Assembly (NCBI RefSeq): GCF_003688595.1
Contig: NZ_RCWT01000011.1
Location: 248,001 to 312,000 of the forward strand
DNA from: Sphingomonas sp. PP-F2F-G114-C0414
GTDB lineage: Bacteria > Pseudomonadota > Alphaproteobacteria > Sphingomonadales > Sphingomonadaceae
Reading direction: 5' to 3'
DNA: 64,000 bases
A model generated the notes under the pieces. It was not told the origin of the DNA, ran no database searches, and worked only from the letters and a program-made list of their open reading frames with translations. Each line of letters opens with the position of its first letter. Position 1 is the stretch's first letter. This document shows, piece by piece, positions 8,334 through 17,366 of this stretch. A program made the position numbers and the translations under genes.

Positions 8334-11300
8334 TCACTCGGCCGGCTGCGTGCCGTCGCCGAGCTTGGGTGTCGCCGGCCCGAGCCGCGGTCCGGGCGAA
8401 TGCGGCCCGGACAAGGGCGGCCCTGACGGATGCGGATCGGCCAGGCCGATGACCTCGCTGCCGTCGTCGCCGGGACGATAGGTGAGCAGGCTGCGGCCGA
8501 GGCGCGGCCCGATATACCGCTCGATCCCGACCGCGAGGCTGAACGCCGCGGGGACGATCAACAGCGTCAGGATGGTCGACAGGACCAGTCCGCCGATCAC
8601 GACGATGCCCATCGGCGCGCGCCACGATCCGTCGCCGCCGAGCGAGAGGGCGGTCGGGATCATGCCCGCGACCATCGCCACCGTGGTCATCACGATCGGC
8701 TGCGCGCGCTTGTGGCCTGCATCGACCACCGCGGTCCAGACGTCGACGCCCTTGCCCATCTCCTCCAGCGCGAAGTCGATCAGCAGGATCGAGTTCTTCG
8801 CGACGATCCCGAGCAGCATGAGGATGCCGATGAATACCGGCATCGACACCGGATTACCCGTCGCCCACAGCGCCAGCAGACCGCCGAGCGGGGCCAGCAA
8901 CAGCGACCCCATGTTGACGAACGGCGGCAGCGCGCGGCGGTACAGCAGCACCAGCACCGCGAACACGAGGAACGTGCCCGCGATCACCGCGAGGATGAAG
9001 TTGTTGACCATCTCCGCCTGGAACTTGGACTGGCCAAGCACGAGCCTGTTCACGCCGGTCGGCAGGTTCATCATCGTCGGCAGCGCGTCGATCTGCTTCT
9101 GCGCGACACCCGAAACGATACCGGGAGCGAGATCGGCACCGATCGTCAGCTGACGCTGTTGATTGACGCGGTCGATCTTGGTCGGGCCAGAACCAAGCGT
9201 GATCTCGGCCACCAGGTTGAGCGGTACCGAGCCACCCGTCGCGGTCGACACCGGCAGGTTCTGGATCGTCGACAGCTCGCTGCGCGCACCCTGATCGAGC
9301 GCGACGCGGATCGGAATCTGGCGATCCGACAGCGAGAAGCGCGCCGAGTTCTGGTCGATGTCGCCGAGCGTCGCGATCCGGATCGCGGACGACAGTGCCT
9401 GCGTCGTCACGCCGAGATTGGCGGCAAGATCGAAGCGCGGCTTGATGACGATTTCGGGACGCTGCAAATTGCCGGCGACGCGCGGCGCGACCAGCGTCGG
9501 CAGGCGCGACATCTCGGTCACGATCTTCTGCGCGGTCTCGTCGAGCAGCTTGGGATCGTCACCACCGAGCGTCACGCTCATGTCGCGCGTGCTGCCCCCC
9601 CAGCCATTCTGCGAGCGGAACGAGACGCGCGCGTCGGGGATCGCCGCGAGCTGGGGTGCGAGGCTGCGCTCGAACTCCGTGCTCTTCATCTTGCGGTCGT
9701 CCTTGAGCGTCGCGGTGACGCGGCCGGCATTGACCGAGCCGTTGGCGCCGCTGCGCGCATAGACCGACTGGACGTCGGGCTGCGATCCGATCAGCGCGGC
9801 GACCTTCGTGACGACGGCTTCGGTCTGCGCGAGCGTCGTGCCCGGGACCATGTCGATCACCGCCATCGAGGTATCGCTGTCCTGCGCCGGCTGGAACGTC
9901 ATCGGCAGGACGCCGAACATGACGATCGTCAGCAGGAACGCGAAGACGCCGAGCCCGAGCACCCAGAACCGGTGGTCGAAGGCACGGCTGGTAAGGCGGC
10001 GGAAACCACCGCGCGCGGCGGATGCCTTTGCCCTGCCAGTCTCCAACGTCCATTTGAGCGTGGCCATATAGCCGTCCATCAGCATGCCCTCGCCGTGCGT
10101 GGCGGGGCCGGCGGACTTCAGGAAATAGGCGGCGAGCATCGGCGTCACGAGTCGCGCGACCGCAAGGCTCATCAGCACCGACGCAACGACGGTGAGGCCG
10201 AAATTCTTGAAGAACTGTCCCGAGATACCCGGCATCAGGCCGACCGGCAGGAACACCGCAACGATCGCCATCGTCGTCGCCAGCACCGCGAGACCGATCT
10301 CGTCGGCGGCATCGATCGACGCCTGATAGGCCGATTTGCCCATCCGCATGTGCCGGACGATGTTCTCGATCTCGACGATCGCGTCGTCGACCAGCACACC
10401 CGCGACCAGACTGAGCGCAAGCAGCGTCATCTGGTTCAGGTTGAAGCCGAGCAGATCCATGAACCAGAAGGCGGGGATCGCCGACAGCGGGATCGCCAGC
10501 GACGAGATCACCGTCGCGCGCCAGTCGCGCAGGAACAGGAACACCACGATCACCGCGAGCACAGCGCCCTCGATCATCGCGTGGATCGCGCTCTCATATT
10601 GCTCTTCGGTGTATTTGACGCTGTTCGAGCGCAGCACGAAATGCACGTTCGGGTTGCGCTTTTCCATCGCCGCGAGCTTCTTCACCGCCTCGTTGAAGAC
10701 GGTGACGTCCGAGGAGCCCTTCGAGCGCTGGAAATCGAAGCTGATCGTCTGGCGACCGTCGATCGCCGCGCGGCTGCGCTGTTCGGCATAGAGATCGCGG
10801 ACCTGCGCGATGTCGGCGAGGCGCACGGTGCGGCCGTTGCCGACGCTGATCTGGGTCTGGGCAAGCGCGACCGCGTCCTTGGCGTTGCCGAGCACGCGAA
10901 CCGACTGCTCGGAACCGGCGATTTCCGCGCGACCGCCGGCTGCATTCAGATTGACCTGGCGGATCTGATTATTGACCTCGCTCGCGGTCAGACCCTGGCT
11001 CTGGAGCTTGAGCGGATCGAGGATGATGCGGATTTCGCGGCTAACGCCGCCGTTGCGGTTGACCGCGGCCATGCCGGGGACCGACAGCAGTTCCTTGGCG
11101 ACGTTGTTGTCGATGTACCAGCTGAGCTGTTCGACCGTCATGTCTTTGGCGATCACCGAATAGCTCGCGAGATCGTTGTCGGTAGTGTTCGCGCGGAACA
11201 CCTGCGGTTCGAGGATACCCTCGGGCAGGTTGCTGCGGATCTGCGCGATCGCATCGCGGACGTCGGTGACGGCGCGATCGATCGGCGTGCCGATGCTGAG

Positions 11301-11591
11301 CTGGACGACAGTCTGCGACTGGCCTTCGGTCACGGTCGAGGTGATCTCGTCGATCCCCTGGATCGACCGCACCGCGGCTTCGACGCGCTGCGTGACCTGC
11401 GTCTCGAGTTCGGTCGGCGCCGCGCCCGGCTGGCTGATGACGACGATAGCGATCGGGAAATCGATGTCCGGATCGTTGTTCACGTCCATCCGCATGAAGC
11501 TGACGATGCCGGCCAGCGTCAGCGCCAGGAACAGCACGATCGGCGGCACCGGGTTGCGGATCGCCCAGGCCGATATGTTGCGGAAGTTCAT
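8334..11591 (-). CDS. RND efflux transporter permease (HAE1/AcrB type)
   Basis: This 1085-residue inner-membrane permease has the standard RND layout. The first transmembrane helix is near residues 15-30, followed by a large periplasmic porter domain, a block of transmembrane helices around 340-540, a second porter domain, and helices near 870-1030. Conserved pieces include PGAAPTELETQVTQ, LVAGVLVDDAIVEIENI (with the proton-relay acidic residues) and GIVAKNSILLIDFALEEMG. A proline-rich cytoplasmic tail of about 45 residues (PSGPPLSGPHSPGPRLGP) is unusual. It overlaps nothing and starts 4 bases after the adaptor gene stop, so the two are one operon. Substrates are probably drugs or hydrophobic compounds; no outer-membrane channel gene is in the window. 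Confidence 0.95.
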   Translation of the reverse strand: MNFRNISAWAIRNPVPPIVLFLALTLAGIVSFMRMDVNNDPDIDFPIAIVVISQPGAAPTELETQVTQRVEAAVRSIQGIDEITSTVTEGQSQTVVQLSIGTPIDRAVTDVRDAIAQIRSNLPEGILEPQVFRANTTDNDLASYSVIAKDMTVEQLSWYIDNNVAKELLSVPGMAAVNRNGGVSREIRIILDPLKLQSQGLTASEVNNQIRQVNLNAAGGRAEIAGSEQSVRVLGNAKDAVALAQTQISVGNGRTVRLADIAQVRDLYAEQRSRAAIDGRQTISFDFQRSKGSSDVTVFNEAVKKLAAMEKRNPNVHFVLRSNSVKYTEEQYESAIHAMIEGAVLAVIVVFLFLRDWRATVISSLAIPLSAIPAFWFMDLLGFNLNQMTLLALSLVAGVLVDDAIVEIENIVRHMRMGKSAYQASIDAADEIGLAVLATTMAIVAVFLPVGLMPGISGQFFKNFGLTVVASVLMSLAVARLVTPMLAAYFLKSAGPATHGEGMLMDGYMATLKWTLETGRAKASAARGGFRRLTSRAFDHRFWVLGLGVFAFLLTIVMFGVLPMTFQPAQDSDTSMAVIDMVPGTTLAQTEAVVTKVAALIGSQPDVQSVYARSGANGSVNAGRVTATLKDDRKMKSTEFERSLAPQLAAIPDARVSFRSQNGWGGSTRDMSVTLGGDDPKLLDETAQKIVTEMSRLPTLVAPRVAGNLQRPEIVIKPRFDLAANLGVTTQALSSAIRIATLGDIDQNSARFSLSDRQIPIRVALDQGARSELSTIQNLPVSTATGGSVPLNLVAEITLGSGPTKIDRVNQQRQLTIGADLAPGIVSGVAQKQIDALPTMMNLPTGVNRLVLGQSKFQAEMVNNFILAVIAGTFLVFAVLVLLYRRALPPFVNMGSLLLAPLGGLLALWATGNPVSMPVFIGILMLLGIVAKNSILLIDFALEEMGKGVDVWTAVVDAGHKRAQPIVMTTVAMVAGMIPTALSLGGDGSWRAPMGIVVIGGLVLSTILTLLIVPAAFSLAVGIERYIGPRLGRSLLTYRPGDDGSEVIGLADPHPSGPPLSGPHSPGPRLGPATPKLGDGTQPAE

Positions 11592-11595
11592 GCGA

Positions 11596-12786
11596 TCAGC
11601 TCGCTTTCTTCGTGACCGGCTTCACCTTTTGTCCGGGGGCGAGGAATCCGCCGGCGGACAAAACAACGCGTTCGGACCCGTCGAGCCCGCTGAGAATCGT
11701 CACGCCCTCGTCATAGACCTGACCGATCTTGACCGCGCGGCGCACCGCCTTGTCGTCGGCGCCGACGATATACACGAAGCTGCCCTTCTCGTCGCTCTGC
11801 AACGCCGAATCGGGCAGCAGAGGCGCCTGGGTCGCCCCGCCGACGATCGTCGCCGCCGCGAAACCACCGGGACGCAGCGCAGGATCGTATTTGACCGCGA
11901 TCCGCGCGATGCCCTGGCGGCTCTGCGGGTCGATCACCGGCGACACCTGCCACACTTCACCCGGAAAACCCTGAGTCGTGCCGACCGGCACGACGGTCGC
12001 GCGCGCACCGCGATGCAGACCGGCGAGATCGGATTCGCTCAACTGCGCGCGCATCTCCATCTGACCTGCCGCGGCCATGCGGAACAACACGCCCGTCCCG
12101 GCGCCGACGACCTGACCCGATTCGACGCCGCGGGTCAGGACCAACCCGGCGGCAGGCGCGCGGATGTCGAGGCGACCGTTGCGCGCGCGCGCTTCGCCGA
12201 GCGATGCCTGCGCGACCTTCACGCGGGCAGCGGCGGCATCACGCGTCGCGGCCTTGCGCTGAAGGTCGGCCTTCGAGATGAACCCGCGATCGACCAGCTG
12301 CTGCGCACGATCGAGTTCGGCCTGCGCGATCGTCTCGTCCGAACGGGCGACGTTGACCGATGCCGCCAGCGACGCCGCGGTCTCGGTCTGGACCGAGCGA
12401 TCGACCGTCGCGAGCACCTGTCCCGCCGCGACCCACTGGCCCGGCTCGACCAGCACGCGCGTGATCATCCCGCCCTCGCCCGCGACTCCGACCGGCATCT
12501 CGCGACGCGCCGCGATCGTACCGGTGGCGGAGATCGTCCGGTCGACGATCTTGCGACCGGGCACGACCACCGAGACGGTCGGCACCTGCTCGATCACCGG
12601 GCCGGCGACGGCCTCCTTCTTCCCCGACTTGAATGCGACCACGGCAGCGACGATCGCCAGCACGACGAGGACGGCGATGATGATGTTACGACGGCGATGC
12701 GATGGCGCGGTGTAATCCGGCAGGGCCAGCTGCTCTTCGCTCTCGCTGGCGCCGAGGTGACCCGCCATCTTCGTCTCGTAATTCAT
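11596..12786 (-). CDS. RND efflux periplasmic adaptor subunit
   Basis: This 396-residue membrane fusion protein links the RND permease to an outer-membrane channel. A cytoplasmic N-terminus of about 34 residues precedes one transmembrane helix (IIIAVLVVLAIVAAVVAF). The lipoyl, hairpin and beta-barrel parts follow, with typical segments (VVPGRKIVDRTISATGTIAA, VEPGQWVAAGQVLATVD, RNGRLDIRAPAAGLV). The start MNYETKMAGHL at 12786 is preferred over upstream frames because the protein then begins like family members. It is the first gene of the pair and divergent from the SIMPL gene. Confidence 0.92.
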   Translation of the reverse strand: MNYETKMAGHLGASESEEQLALPDYTAPSHRRRNIIIAVLVVLAIVAAVVAFKSGKKEAVAGPVIEQVPTVSVVVPGRKIVDRTISATGTIAARREMPVGVAGEGGMITRVLVEPGQWVAAGQVLATVDRSVQTETAASLAASVNVARSDETIAQAELDRAQQLVDRGFISKADLQRKAATRDAAAARVKVAQASLGEARARNGRLDIRAPAAGLVLTRGVESGQVVGAGTGVLFRMAAAGQMEMRAQLSESDLAGLHRGARATVVPVGTTQGFPGEVWQVSPVIDPQSRQGIARIAVKYDPALRPGGFAAATIVGGATQAPLLPDSALQSDEKGSFVYIVGADDKAVRRAVKIGQVYDEGVTILSGLDGSERVVLSAGGFLAPGQKVKPVTKKAS

Positions 12787-12865
12787 GCGCGTCACAATCC
12801 CCATTTCGACCGGTCTTGTCTCGACCCGCTTCGCCGTTCGCACGCTGTGTTATCTGAATAAGTCA

Positions 12866-12960
12866 CCATGCTCAAGCCCTTCGACGAGCATGGAACGAAG
12901 ACATGCTTCGAATTCGATCTATTCGCAATGCGGTGCGAAGAGTCTGGCGGTGCGAAGAGT
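12866..12960. promoter_or_regulatory. Inverted and direct repeats between divergent genes
   Basis: In the 246-base gap between the efflux operon and the SIMPL gene, CCATGCTC (12866-12873) and GAGCATGG (12886-12893) form an inverted repeat with a 12-base spacer. Further on, CGGTGCGAAGAGT is directly repeated at 12931-12943 and 12948-12960 with a period of 17 bases. Either could be a regulator site for the divergent genes. No regulator gene is adjacent, so this is only suggestive. Confidence 0.3.
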
Positions 12961-13032
12961 TTGCGCGACGTTCAGCTTGCGTTGACCTGATCCGCGCGAC
13001 ACGCACACCAGTAGTTACCCGGGAGAGATATC

Positions 13033-13779
13033 ATGAAGACCGCCTCGTTCCTTGCCGCCCTCGCCGTCGTCGCCGTGCCGGGGGCCGTCCTGCCGGGCAC
13101 CGCGCTTGCACAGGCCGCACCGACCACGGTCGAGCCGATGGTGCCGGCTGCGGGCACCGTGCTGGACGTGACCGCCGAGGGCCGCACGACGCGTGTGCCC
13201 GATCTCGCGACGATTCGCGCAGGCGTCGTATCGCAGTCGCCGACCGCCGCGGCGGCGCTGACCGACAATGCGCAGCGGATGGCGAAGGTGCTCGCCGCGC
13301 TGAAGCGCGCGGGCGTGGCGCCGCGCGATATCGCGACCTCGTCGGTGCAGCTTTCGCCGCAGTATCGCTACGCGGACAACCAGCCGCCGGTGATCACCGG
13401 CTATCAGGCGACCAACACCGTCTCGATCCGCTTCCGCGATGTCGCCAAGTCCGGCACGATCCTCGACGCGCTGGTGGCGCAGGGTGCGAACCAGATCGAC
13501 GGGCCGAACCTGTCGATCGACAAGCCCGACGCGGCGCTCGACGAGGCGCGGACCGATGCGATCGCGCAGGCCAAGCGCCGCGCCGATCTGTACGCCAAGG
13601 CGGCGGGGCTGCGGGTGTCGCGGATCGTCTCGATCGCCGAATCGGGCCAGGATGCGGGCGGCCCGGCGCAGCCGATGTTCATGATGGCCCGCGCGTCGAT
13701 GGCCAAGGACAGCACGCAGATCGCGCCCGGCGAGAAGGATGTGACCGTGACGGTGTCGGTTCGGTTCCTGCTGAACTGA
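13033..13779 (+). CDS. SIMPL domain-containing periplasmic protein (DUF541)
   Basis: This 248-residue protein starts with a Sec signal peptide ending in GTALAQA. The mature part is the SIMPL/DUF541 domain, which begins LDVTAEGRTTRVPDLATIRA and includes the conserved QYRYADNQPPVITGYQATN and RAD..KAAGLRVSRI segments. Family members such as BP26 and YggE form periplasmic ring oligomers linked to oxidative-stress protection. Shine-Dalgarno GGGAGAG lies about 6 bases before the ATG. The gene is monocistronic: a terminator hairpin follows at 13845-13876. Exact function is unknown. Confidence 0.88.
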   Translation: MKTASFLAALAVVAVPGAVLPGTALAQAAPTTVEPMVPAAGTVLDVTAEGRTTRVPDLATIRAGVVSQSPTAAAALTDNAQRMAKVLAALKRAGVAPRDIATSSVQLSPQYRYADNQPPVITGYQATNTVSIRFRDVAKSGTILDALVAQGANQIDGPNLSIDKPDAALDEARTDAIAQAKRRADLYAKAAGLRVSRIVSIAESGQDAGGPAQPMFMMARASMAKDSTQIAPGEKDVTVTVSVRFLLN

Positions 13780-13842
13780 AGGTCTGCGATCCTCCCTCTC
13801 CAAGGGGGAGGATCGCGACCGATCCGACGACGATCGCCCACG

Positions 13843-13880
13843 AAAAAGGGCCGCCCGGTTGCCCGGACGGCCCTTTCGTT
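13843..13880. terminator. Bidirectional terminator hairpin
   Basis: AAAGGGCCG-CCCGG, a TTGC loop and CCGG-ACGGCCCTTT pair as a near-perfect GC-rich stem (13845-13876) with flanking A and T runs on either side. It separates the SIMPL gene (plus) from the GlsB-like gene (minus), so it can end both transcripts. Confidence 0.75.
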
Positions 13881-13900
13881 TCGCGTGACGAGAGCGAAGT

Positions 13901-14158
13901 TTAGCGAACGCTGCCGCGACGGACGAGGTTCACGATCGCGAGCAGGATGACGGCACCCACCAGCGACACGAGGAACGAGGTCAGCGTCAGCGGTGCGCTG
14001 TTGATCGACCCACCCGACAGGATCAGGCCGCCGATGAACGCGCCGACGATGCCGACGACGATGTTCAGCAGGATGCCCTGCTGCGCGTCGGTGCGCATGA
14101 TCATGCTAGCGATCCAGCCGATGACGCCGCCGATGATCAGCCAAAGAATGAGACCCAT
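13901..14158 (-). CDS. GlsB/YeaQ/YmgE family stress response membrane protein
   Basis: This 85-residue protein has three hydrophobic helices. The transglycosylase-associated (Transgly_assoc) pattern is clear: GLILWLIIGGVIGWIASMIM, then GILLNIVVGIVGAFIGGLIL. It should be an integral inner-membrane protein. The family is induced by envelope or general stress, but the molecular role is unknown and the transglycosylase name is historical. It converges on the SIMPL gene with a shared terminator between them. Confidence 0.9.
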   Translation of the reverse strand: MGLILWLIIGGVIGWIASMIMRTDAQQGILLNIVVGIVGAFIGGLILSGGSINSAPLTLTSFLVSLVGAVILLAIVNLVRRGSVR

Positions 14159-14251
14159 TGTATTTCCCTCCGTTTATCCCGTTGCCGGGGCGATGGCGGA
14201 AAGACGTGCGAGCGGCGATATTTGTTCCGCCCGCGTTTTGAGTTTTGCCGC

Positions 14252-14551
14252 TCAATACTTCTGCTGGCGCTCGTACAGCGATTTATAGTGCTGGATGCGG
14301 GTAACGCGCAGGCCGGGCATCCCCGAGCGATCGATCGCCCGCTGCCAGCTGGCGAACTCCTCGACGGTCAAGCCGTAGCGGGCGCAGACGTCGTCGACGC
14401 TGAGCAGCCCGCCATTCACCGCGGCAACCACCTCGGCCTTGCGCCGCACCACCCACCGCGTAGTGCCGGGCGGCGGCAGCGTGTCCAGCGTGAGTTGCTC
14501 GCCAAGCGGCCCGATGACCTTGCCGGGACGGATTTTCTGGTTCTCGATCAT
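14252..14551 (-). CDS. sciP: CtrA inhibitor SciP (DUF1153)
   Basis: This 99-residue protein matches the SciP family along most of its length. It begins MIENQKIRPGKVIGPLGEQ and contains a helix-turn-helix (EVVAAVNGGLLSVDDVCARY, then EEFASWQRAIDR). In Caulobacter, SciP binds CtrA and blocks CtrA-dependent transcription after S phase. That mechanism is established there and inferred here. Presence of sciP places the organism in the alphaproteobacterial CtrA cell-cycle world. It is transcribed alone between the GlsB-like gene and a gap with a possible small gene. No CtrA motif is obvious upstream. Confidence 0.92.
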   Translation of the reverse strand: MIENQKIRPGKVIGPLGEQLTLDTLPPPGTTRWVVRRKAEVVAAVNGGLLSVDDVCARYGLTVEEFASWQRAIDRSGMPGLRVTRIQHYKSLYERQQKY

Positions 14552-14654
14552 TTGAAACCTCTGATCGGGGCGGGGGGCCCCCTCTCGATACGCACACGCG
14601 AAAGATAGTCGCTAGATTTGAAGATCGGCTGAAACGCCGCAGTAAACAGCATCT

Positions 14655-14894
14655 TCATTCGTCCTTCCACCGGATTAAGGCCTTTGCCATCGGACCGTTG
14701 AAGGCCCCATGGAGCGGCGCGAACAGCGTCGCATCGACAGTCGTTCGCACGAACCCCGCCTGCACCGCCGCCGTCGGACTCGCCGCCTGGCGGGCGGCGA
14801 TGCCGACGATCAGGACAGCAAGCTCACCGGGAAGAACGGTAAGCTCGGCATCGCGATCGAAACGGGAGAAACTCAGGTCCAACGGGATACTCAC
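14655..14894 (-). CDS. Possible small hypothetical protein
   Basis: A GTG at 14894 opens a 79-residue frame beginning VSIPLDLSFSRFDRDAEL and ending MAKALIRWKDE. Composition is protein-like, with a hydrophobic helix-like middle (LPGELAVLIVGIAARQAA) and no low-complexity bias. There is no clear Shine-Dalgarno and I do not recognise the family. It lies in the 520-base gap between sciP and mnmA. The rest of that gap (14895-15071) holds no other gene that I can support. Confidence 0.35.
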   Translation of the reverse strand: MSIPLDLSFSRFDRDAELTVLPGELAVLIVGIAARQAASPTAAVQAGFVRTTVDATLFAPLHGAFNGPMAKALIRWKDE

Positions 14895-15071
14895 GACAAC
14901 GTCTGGGAAGCCCGATGTAGCGCAAGGGGGTGAATGGACCGTAAAACGTCGTGAAAGACTTCGTGAACCTGTCGCTTTTTTCCAATCGCTGGTCGCGTTT
15001 TCCGTTCGCTTCACCCTGATCCACGTCAACCGCCGCATCTTTTTGCAACCGCACGCCGTCGCGCTTATGTG

Positions 15072-16187
15072 ATGGCGATGGATCAGACCGATTTTCAGCT
15101 CGGGCCAGTAATGGCCGGAAAGCGCATCGTCGTGGCGATGTCGGGGGGCGTCGACAGCTCGGTCGTCGCCGCGCTCGCGCATGCCACCGGCGCCGAAACG
15201 ATCGGCGTGACGTTGCAGCTGTACGATCACGGCGAGGCGGTCGGCCGCGCGGGATCGTGCTGCGCCGGCCGCGACATCCGCGACGCCCGCGCGGTGTGCG
15301 ACCGACTCGGCATCGCGCACTACGTATTCGATCACGAGACGAGCTTTCGCGAGCAGGTCGTCGACAAGTTCGCCGACGAATACCTCGCCGGCCGCACGCC
15401 GATCCCGTGCGTCCAGTGCAACATGGGGCCGAAGTTCACCGACCTGCTGAAGCTCGCGCGCGATCTCGGCGCGGATTGCCTGGCGACCGGGCATTATGTC
15501 CGGCGAGTCGAAGGCGTACATGGTGCCGAACTTCACCGCGGGGCGGATCCGGCGCGCGACCAGAGTTATTTCCTGTTCGCGACCACGCAGACGCAGCTCG
15601 ACTATCTGCGTTTTCCTTTGGGCGGGCTACCCAAGGCGCGCGTGCGAGAGATCGCGGCCGAACTCGGGCTCGGCGTCGCGGCCAAGCCGGACAGCCAGGA
15701 TATCTGCTTCGTGCCGGATGGCGATTATGCCGGGCTCGTGAAGAAGCTGCGGCCCGAGGCGGCGGAGACCGCGGGCGATATCGTCGATCTGGGGGGCACG
15801 AAGCTTGGCGAACATCGCGGGCTTATCCACTTCACCGTTGGCCAGCGGCGCGGGCTGGAGATCGGCGGCAGTCCCGAGCCGCTCTATGTCGTGCGAGTGG
15901 AGCCCGCCACGAAGCGAGTGGTCGTCGGTCCGCGGCGTGCGCTCGCGGTCGAGGCTGCCCGGATGACCGACATCAACTGGTTAGGCGGCGACTTCACCGG
16001 ACCGCTGACCGCCAAGGTGCGGTCGATGGCGAAGCCCGTCCCCGCCCGTCTGGTCGGCGACCGCGTGGTGTTCGATGCGCCCGAATACGGCGTTGCGCCG
16101 GGTCAGGCCGCGGTGCTGTATGCGGGCGAGCGCGTGCTCGGCGGCGGCTGGATCGCGGAAACCGAAGCGGCACTCGTCGCCGCCTGA
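15072..16187 (+). CDS. mnmA: tRNA 2-thiouridine(34) synthase MnmA
   Basis: This cytoplasmic enzyme uses ATP and persulfide sulfur to thiolate U34 in the wobble position of tRNA-Lys, tRNA-Glu and tRNA-Gln. The PP-loop SGGVDSS is at the N-terminus. The two catalytic cysteines appear in TPIPCVQCN and [13 protein letters not shown], and the C-terminal barrel includes [12 protein letters not shown]. Length (about 371) is normal. The start may be ATG 15072 or ATG 15078; a GTG at 15069 is also in frame. It is followed 14 bases later by the UVR-motif gene in the same direction. Confidence 0.97.
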   Translation: MAMDQTDFQLGPVMAGKRIVVAMSGGVDSSVVAALAHATGAETIGVTLQLYDHGEAVGRAGSCCAGRDIRDARAVCDRLGIAHYVFDHETSFREQVVDKFADEYLAGRTPIPCVQCNMGPKFTDLLKLARDLGADCLATGHYVRRVEGVHGAELHRGADPARDQSYFLFATTQTQLDYLRFPLGGLPKARVREIAAELGLGVAAKPDSQDICFVPDGDYAGLVKKLRPEAAETAGDIVDLGGTKLGEHRGLIHFTVGQRRGLEIGGSPEPLYVVRVEPATKRVVVGPRRALAVEAARMTDINWLGGDFTGPLTAKVRSMAKPVPARLVGDRVVFDAPEYGVAPGQAAVLYAGERVLGGGWIAETEAALVAA

Positions 16188-16201
16188 CGCGTTGGAGTGG
16201 C

Positions 16202-16450
16202 ATGGATATCGAAGATCTACGCCGCCAGATGGAAGCCGCCGCCGCGGCGATGGATTTCGAGACCGCGGGAAAGTTGCGCGATCAGATCAGCGTGTTGCGG
16301 GGCGGTGGCGAAGTGGCGGACACGGCTGGTCTGACCCGCCAGCAGCCGGGGGCGATGGGGCTTGGCACCAGCCAGCAGCGGATGACGCCACCGCCCGGCT
16401 GGGTAAAGCCAAAGAAGCCCGATCCGATGACCAAGGGGCGGAAACGCTAG
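16202..16450 (+). CDS. UvrB/UvrC motif-containing small protein
   Basis: This 82-residue protein begins with a UVR motif (about residues 1-35, LRRQMEAAAAAMDFETAGKL then RDQIS), the helical hairpin by which UvrB and UvrC interact and which also occurs in unrelated regulators. The rest is a basic, proline-rich tail (TPPPGWVKPKKPDPMTKGRK). The ATG lies 14 bases after mnmA, so the two are probably co-transcribed. The function is not known; its small size suggests a binding partner rather than an enzyme. Confidence 0.85.
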   Translation: MDIEDLRRQMEAAAAAMDFETAGKLRDQISVLRGGGEVADTAGLTRQQPGAMGLGTSQQRMTPPPGWVKPKKPDPMTKGRKR

Positions 16451-16465
16451 GGTCCCCTCCCCCAC

Positions 16466-16547
16466 GCCATCCTGACGAAAGTCAGGATCCAGGGTAACAA
16501 CCGGCGACGTTCGTGGCTCTGGATCCTGACTTTCGTCAGGATGACGG
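16466..16547. repeat. Family A paired palindrome, copy 2
   Basis: Arms at 16467-16492 and 16519-16547 match copy 1 (68-150), but the central spacer is in the opposite orientation (GGTAAC side first). It lies in the gap between the convergent UVR-motif and PhzF-like genes, where each hairpin arm (CCTGAC-GAAA-GTCAGG) could terminate both transcripts. Confidence 0.85.
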
Positions 16548-16564
16548 AGGTATTTTGGCTGCGT

Positions 16565-17356
16565 TTACGGCAGCAGGAACGTGCCTTCGATCGTCGTCAC
16601 GCACGATCCGCCCAACACCACCCGGTCGCCGTCGAGGCGGCACGTCAGTTTCCCGCCACGCGCGCTCGCCTGATACGCGGTGAAGCTGTTCCCCAAAGTG
16701 GGCGCCCAATACGGCACCATCACCGCGTGCGCCGCACCCGTCACAGGATCCTCGTTGATAGCGTAATACGGCGTGAACACACGGCTCACGATGTCGGCCG
16801 CCTCGCCCCGCGCCGCGACGATCGCGACGATGGGGAGTTTCGCCAGCGCCGCGAAGTCCGGCTTCAACTCGCGCACCACGGCCTCGTCGTCGACGATCAC
16901 GAGCGCATAGCCCTTCTCGTGCCACAACGTCTCGACGGGCTCGGCGACGTTCAGCGCCGCGACGATCTCCGGGATCGCCTTCGGGCTCGGTCCCCATGCC
17001 GGCAACTTGAGCGTGTAGCCGCTGTCCGCCCGAGCGACCTCGAGCATCCCCGCCTGCCGCGTCCGGAACCGCACCCGGTCGAGCGCGGTGTCCGACGACA
17101 ACACGAAATGCCCGCTCGCCAACGTCGCATGACCACACAAGGCCACCTCTGCCCCCGGCGTGAACCAGCGAAGGTCGAAATCGACGCCCTCGTCGTCCGA
17201 CGCGACGATGAACGCGGTCTCGCTGAGGTTGTTCTCCTGCGCGATGTTCAGCAGCACGGCGTCGTCGAGCCACGCCGACAGCGGCATCACCGCCGCCTGG
17301 TTGCCGCCGAACGGCGTGTCGGAAAACGCATCGATCTGCGCGAACGGTATTCTCAT
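16565..17356 (-). CDS. PhzF family isomerase-like protein
   Basis: This 263-residue protein has the PhzF/diaminopimelate-epimerase-like fold signature. It begins IPFAQIDAFSDTPFGGNQAA, carries the putative catalytic Glu in NNLSETAF (E46, matching E45 of PhzF), and has CGHATLASG and DPVTGAAHAVM later. Phenazine genes are absent, so a role in phenazine synthesis is unlikely; most bacterial members are uncharacterised isomerases. Length is typical. It lies just upstream of the CDF transporter gene's end on the same strand, with 10 bases between them. Confidence 0.9.
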   Translation of the reverse strand: MRIPFAQIDAFSDTPFGGNQAAVMPLSAWLDDAVLLNIAQENNLSETAFIVASDDEGVDFDLRWFTPGAEVALCGHATLASGHFVLSSDTALDRVRFRTRQAGMLEVARADSGYTLKLPAWGPSPKAIPEIVAALNVAEPVETLWHEKGYALVIVDDEAVVRELKPDFAALAKLPIVAIVAARGEAADIVSRVFTPYYAINEDPVTGAAHAVMVPYWAPTLGNSFTAYQASARGGKLTCRLDGDRVVLGGSCVTTIEGTFLLP

Positions 17357-17366
17357 GCCTGAATCC

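Noticed and set aside
8430-11615. A very long open frame on the plus strand (about 1060 codons) opposite the RND permease gene
   Set aside because: Its translation is Arg/His/Asp-rich and without family motifs. It is the usual mirror frame of a GC-rich gene; the minus-strand RND permease is clear.
15016-15029. CTGATCCACGTCAA as an FNR/FixK-type site between sciP and mnmA
   Set aside because: It fits the loose consensus but has imperfect half-sites, and no oxygen-related gene is next to it. One such match is expected by chance.
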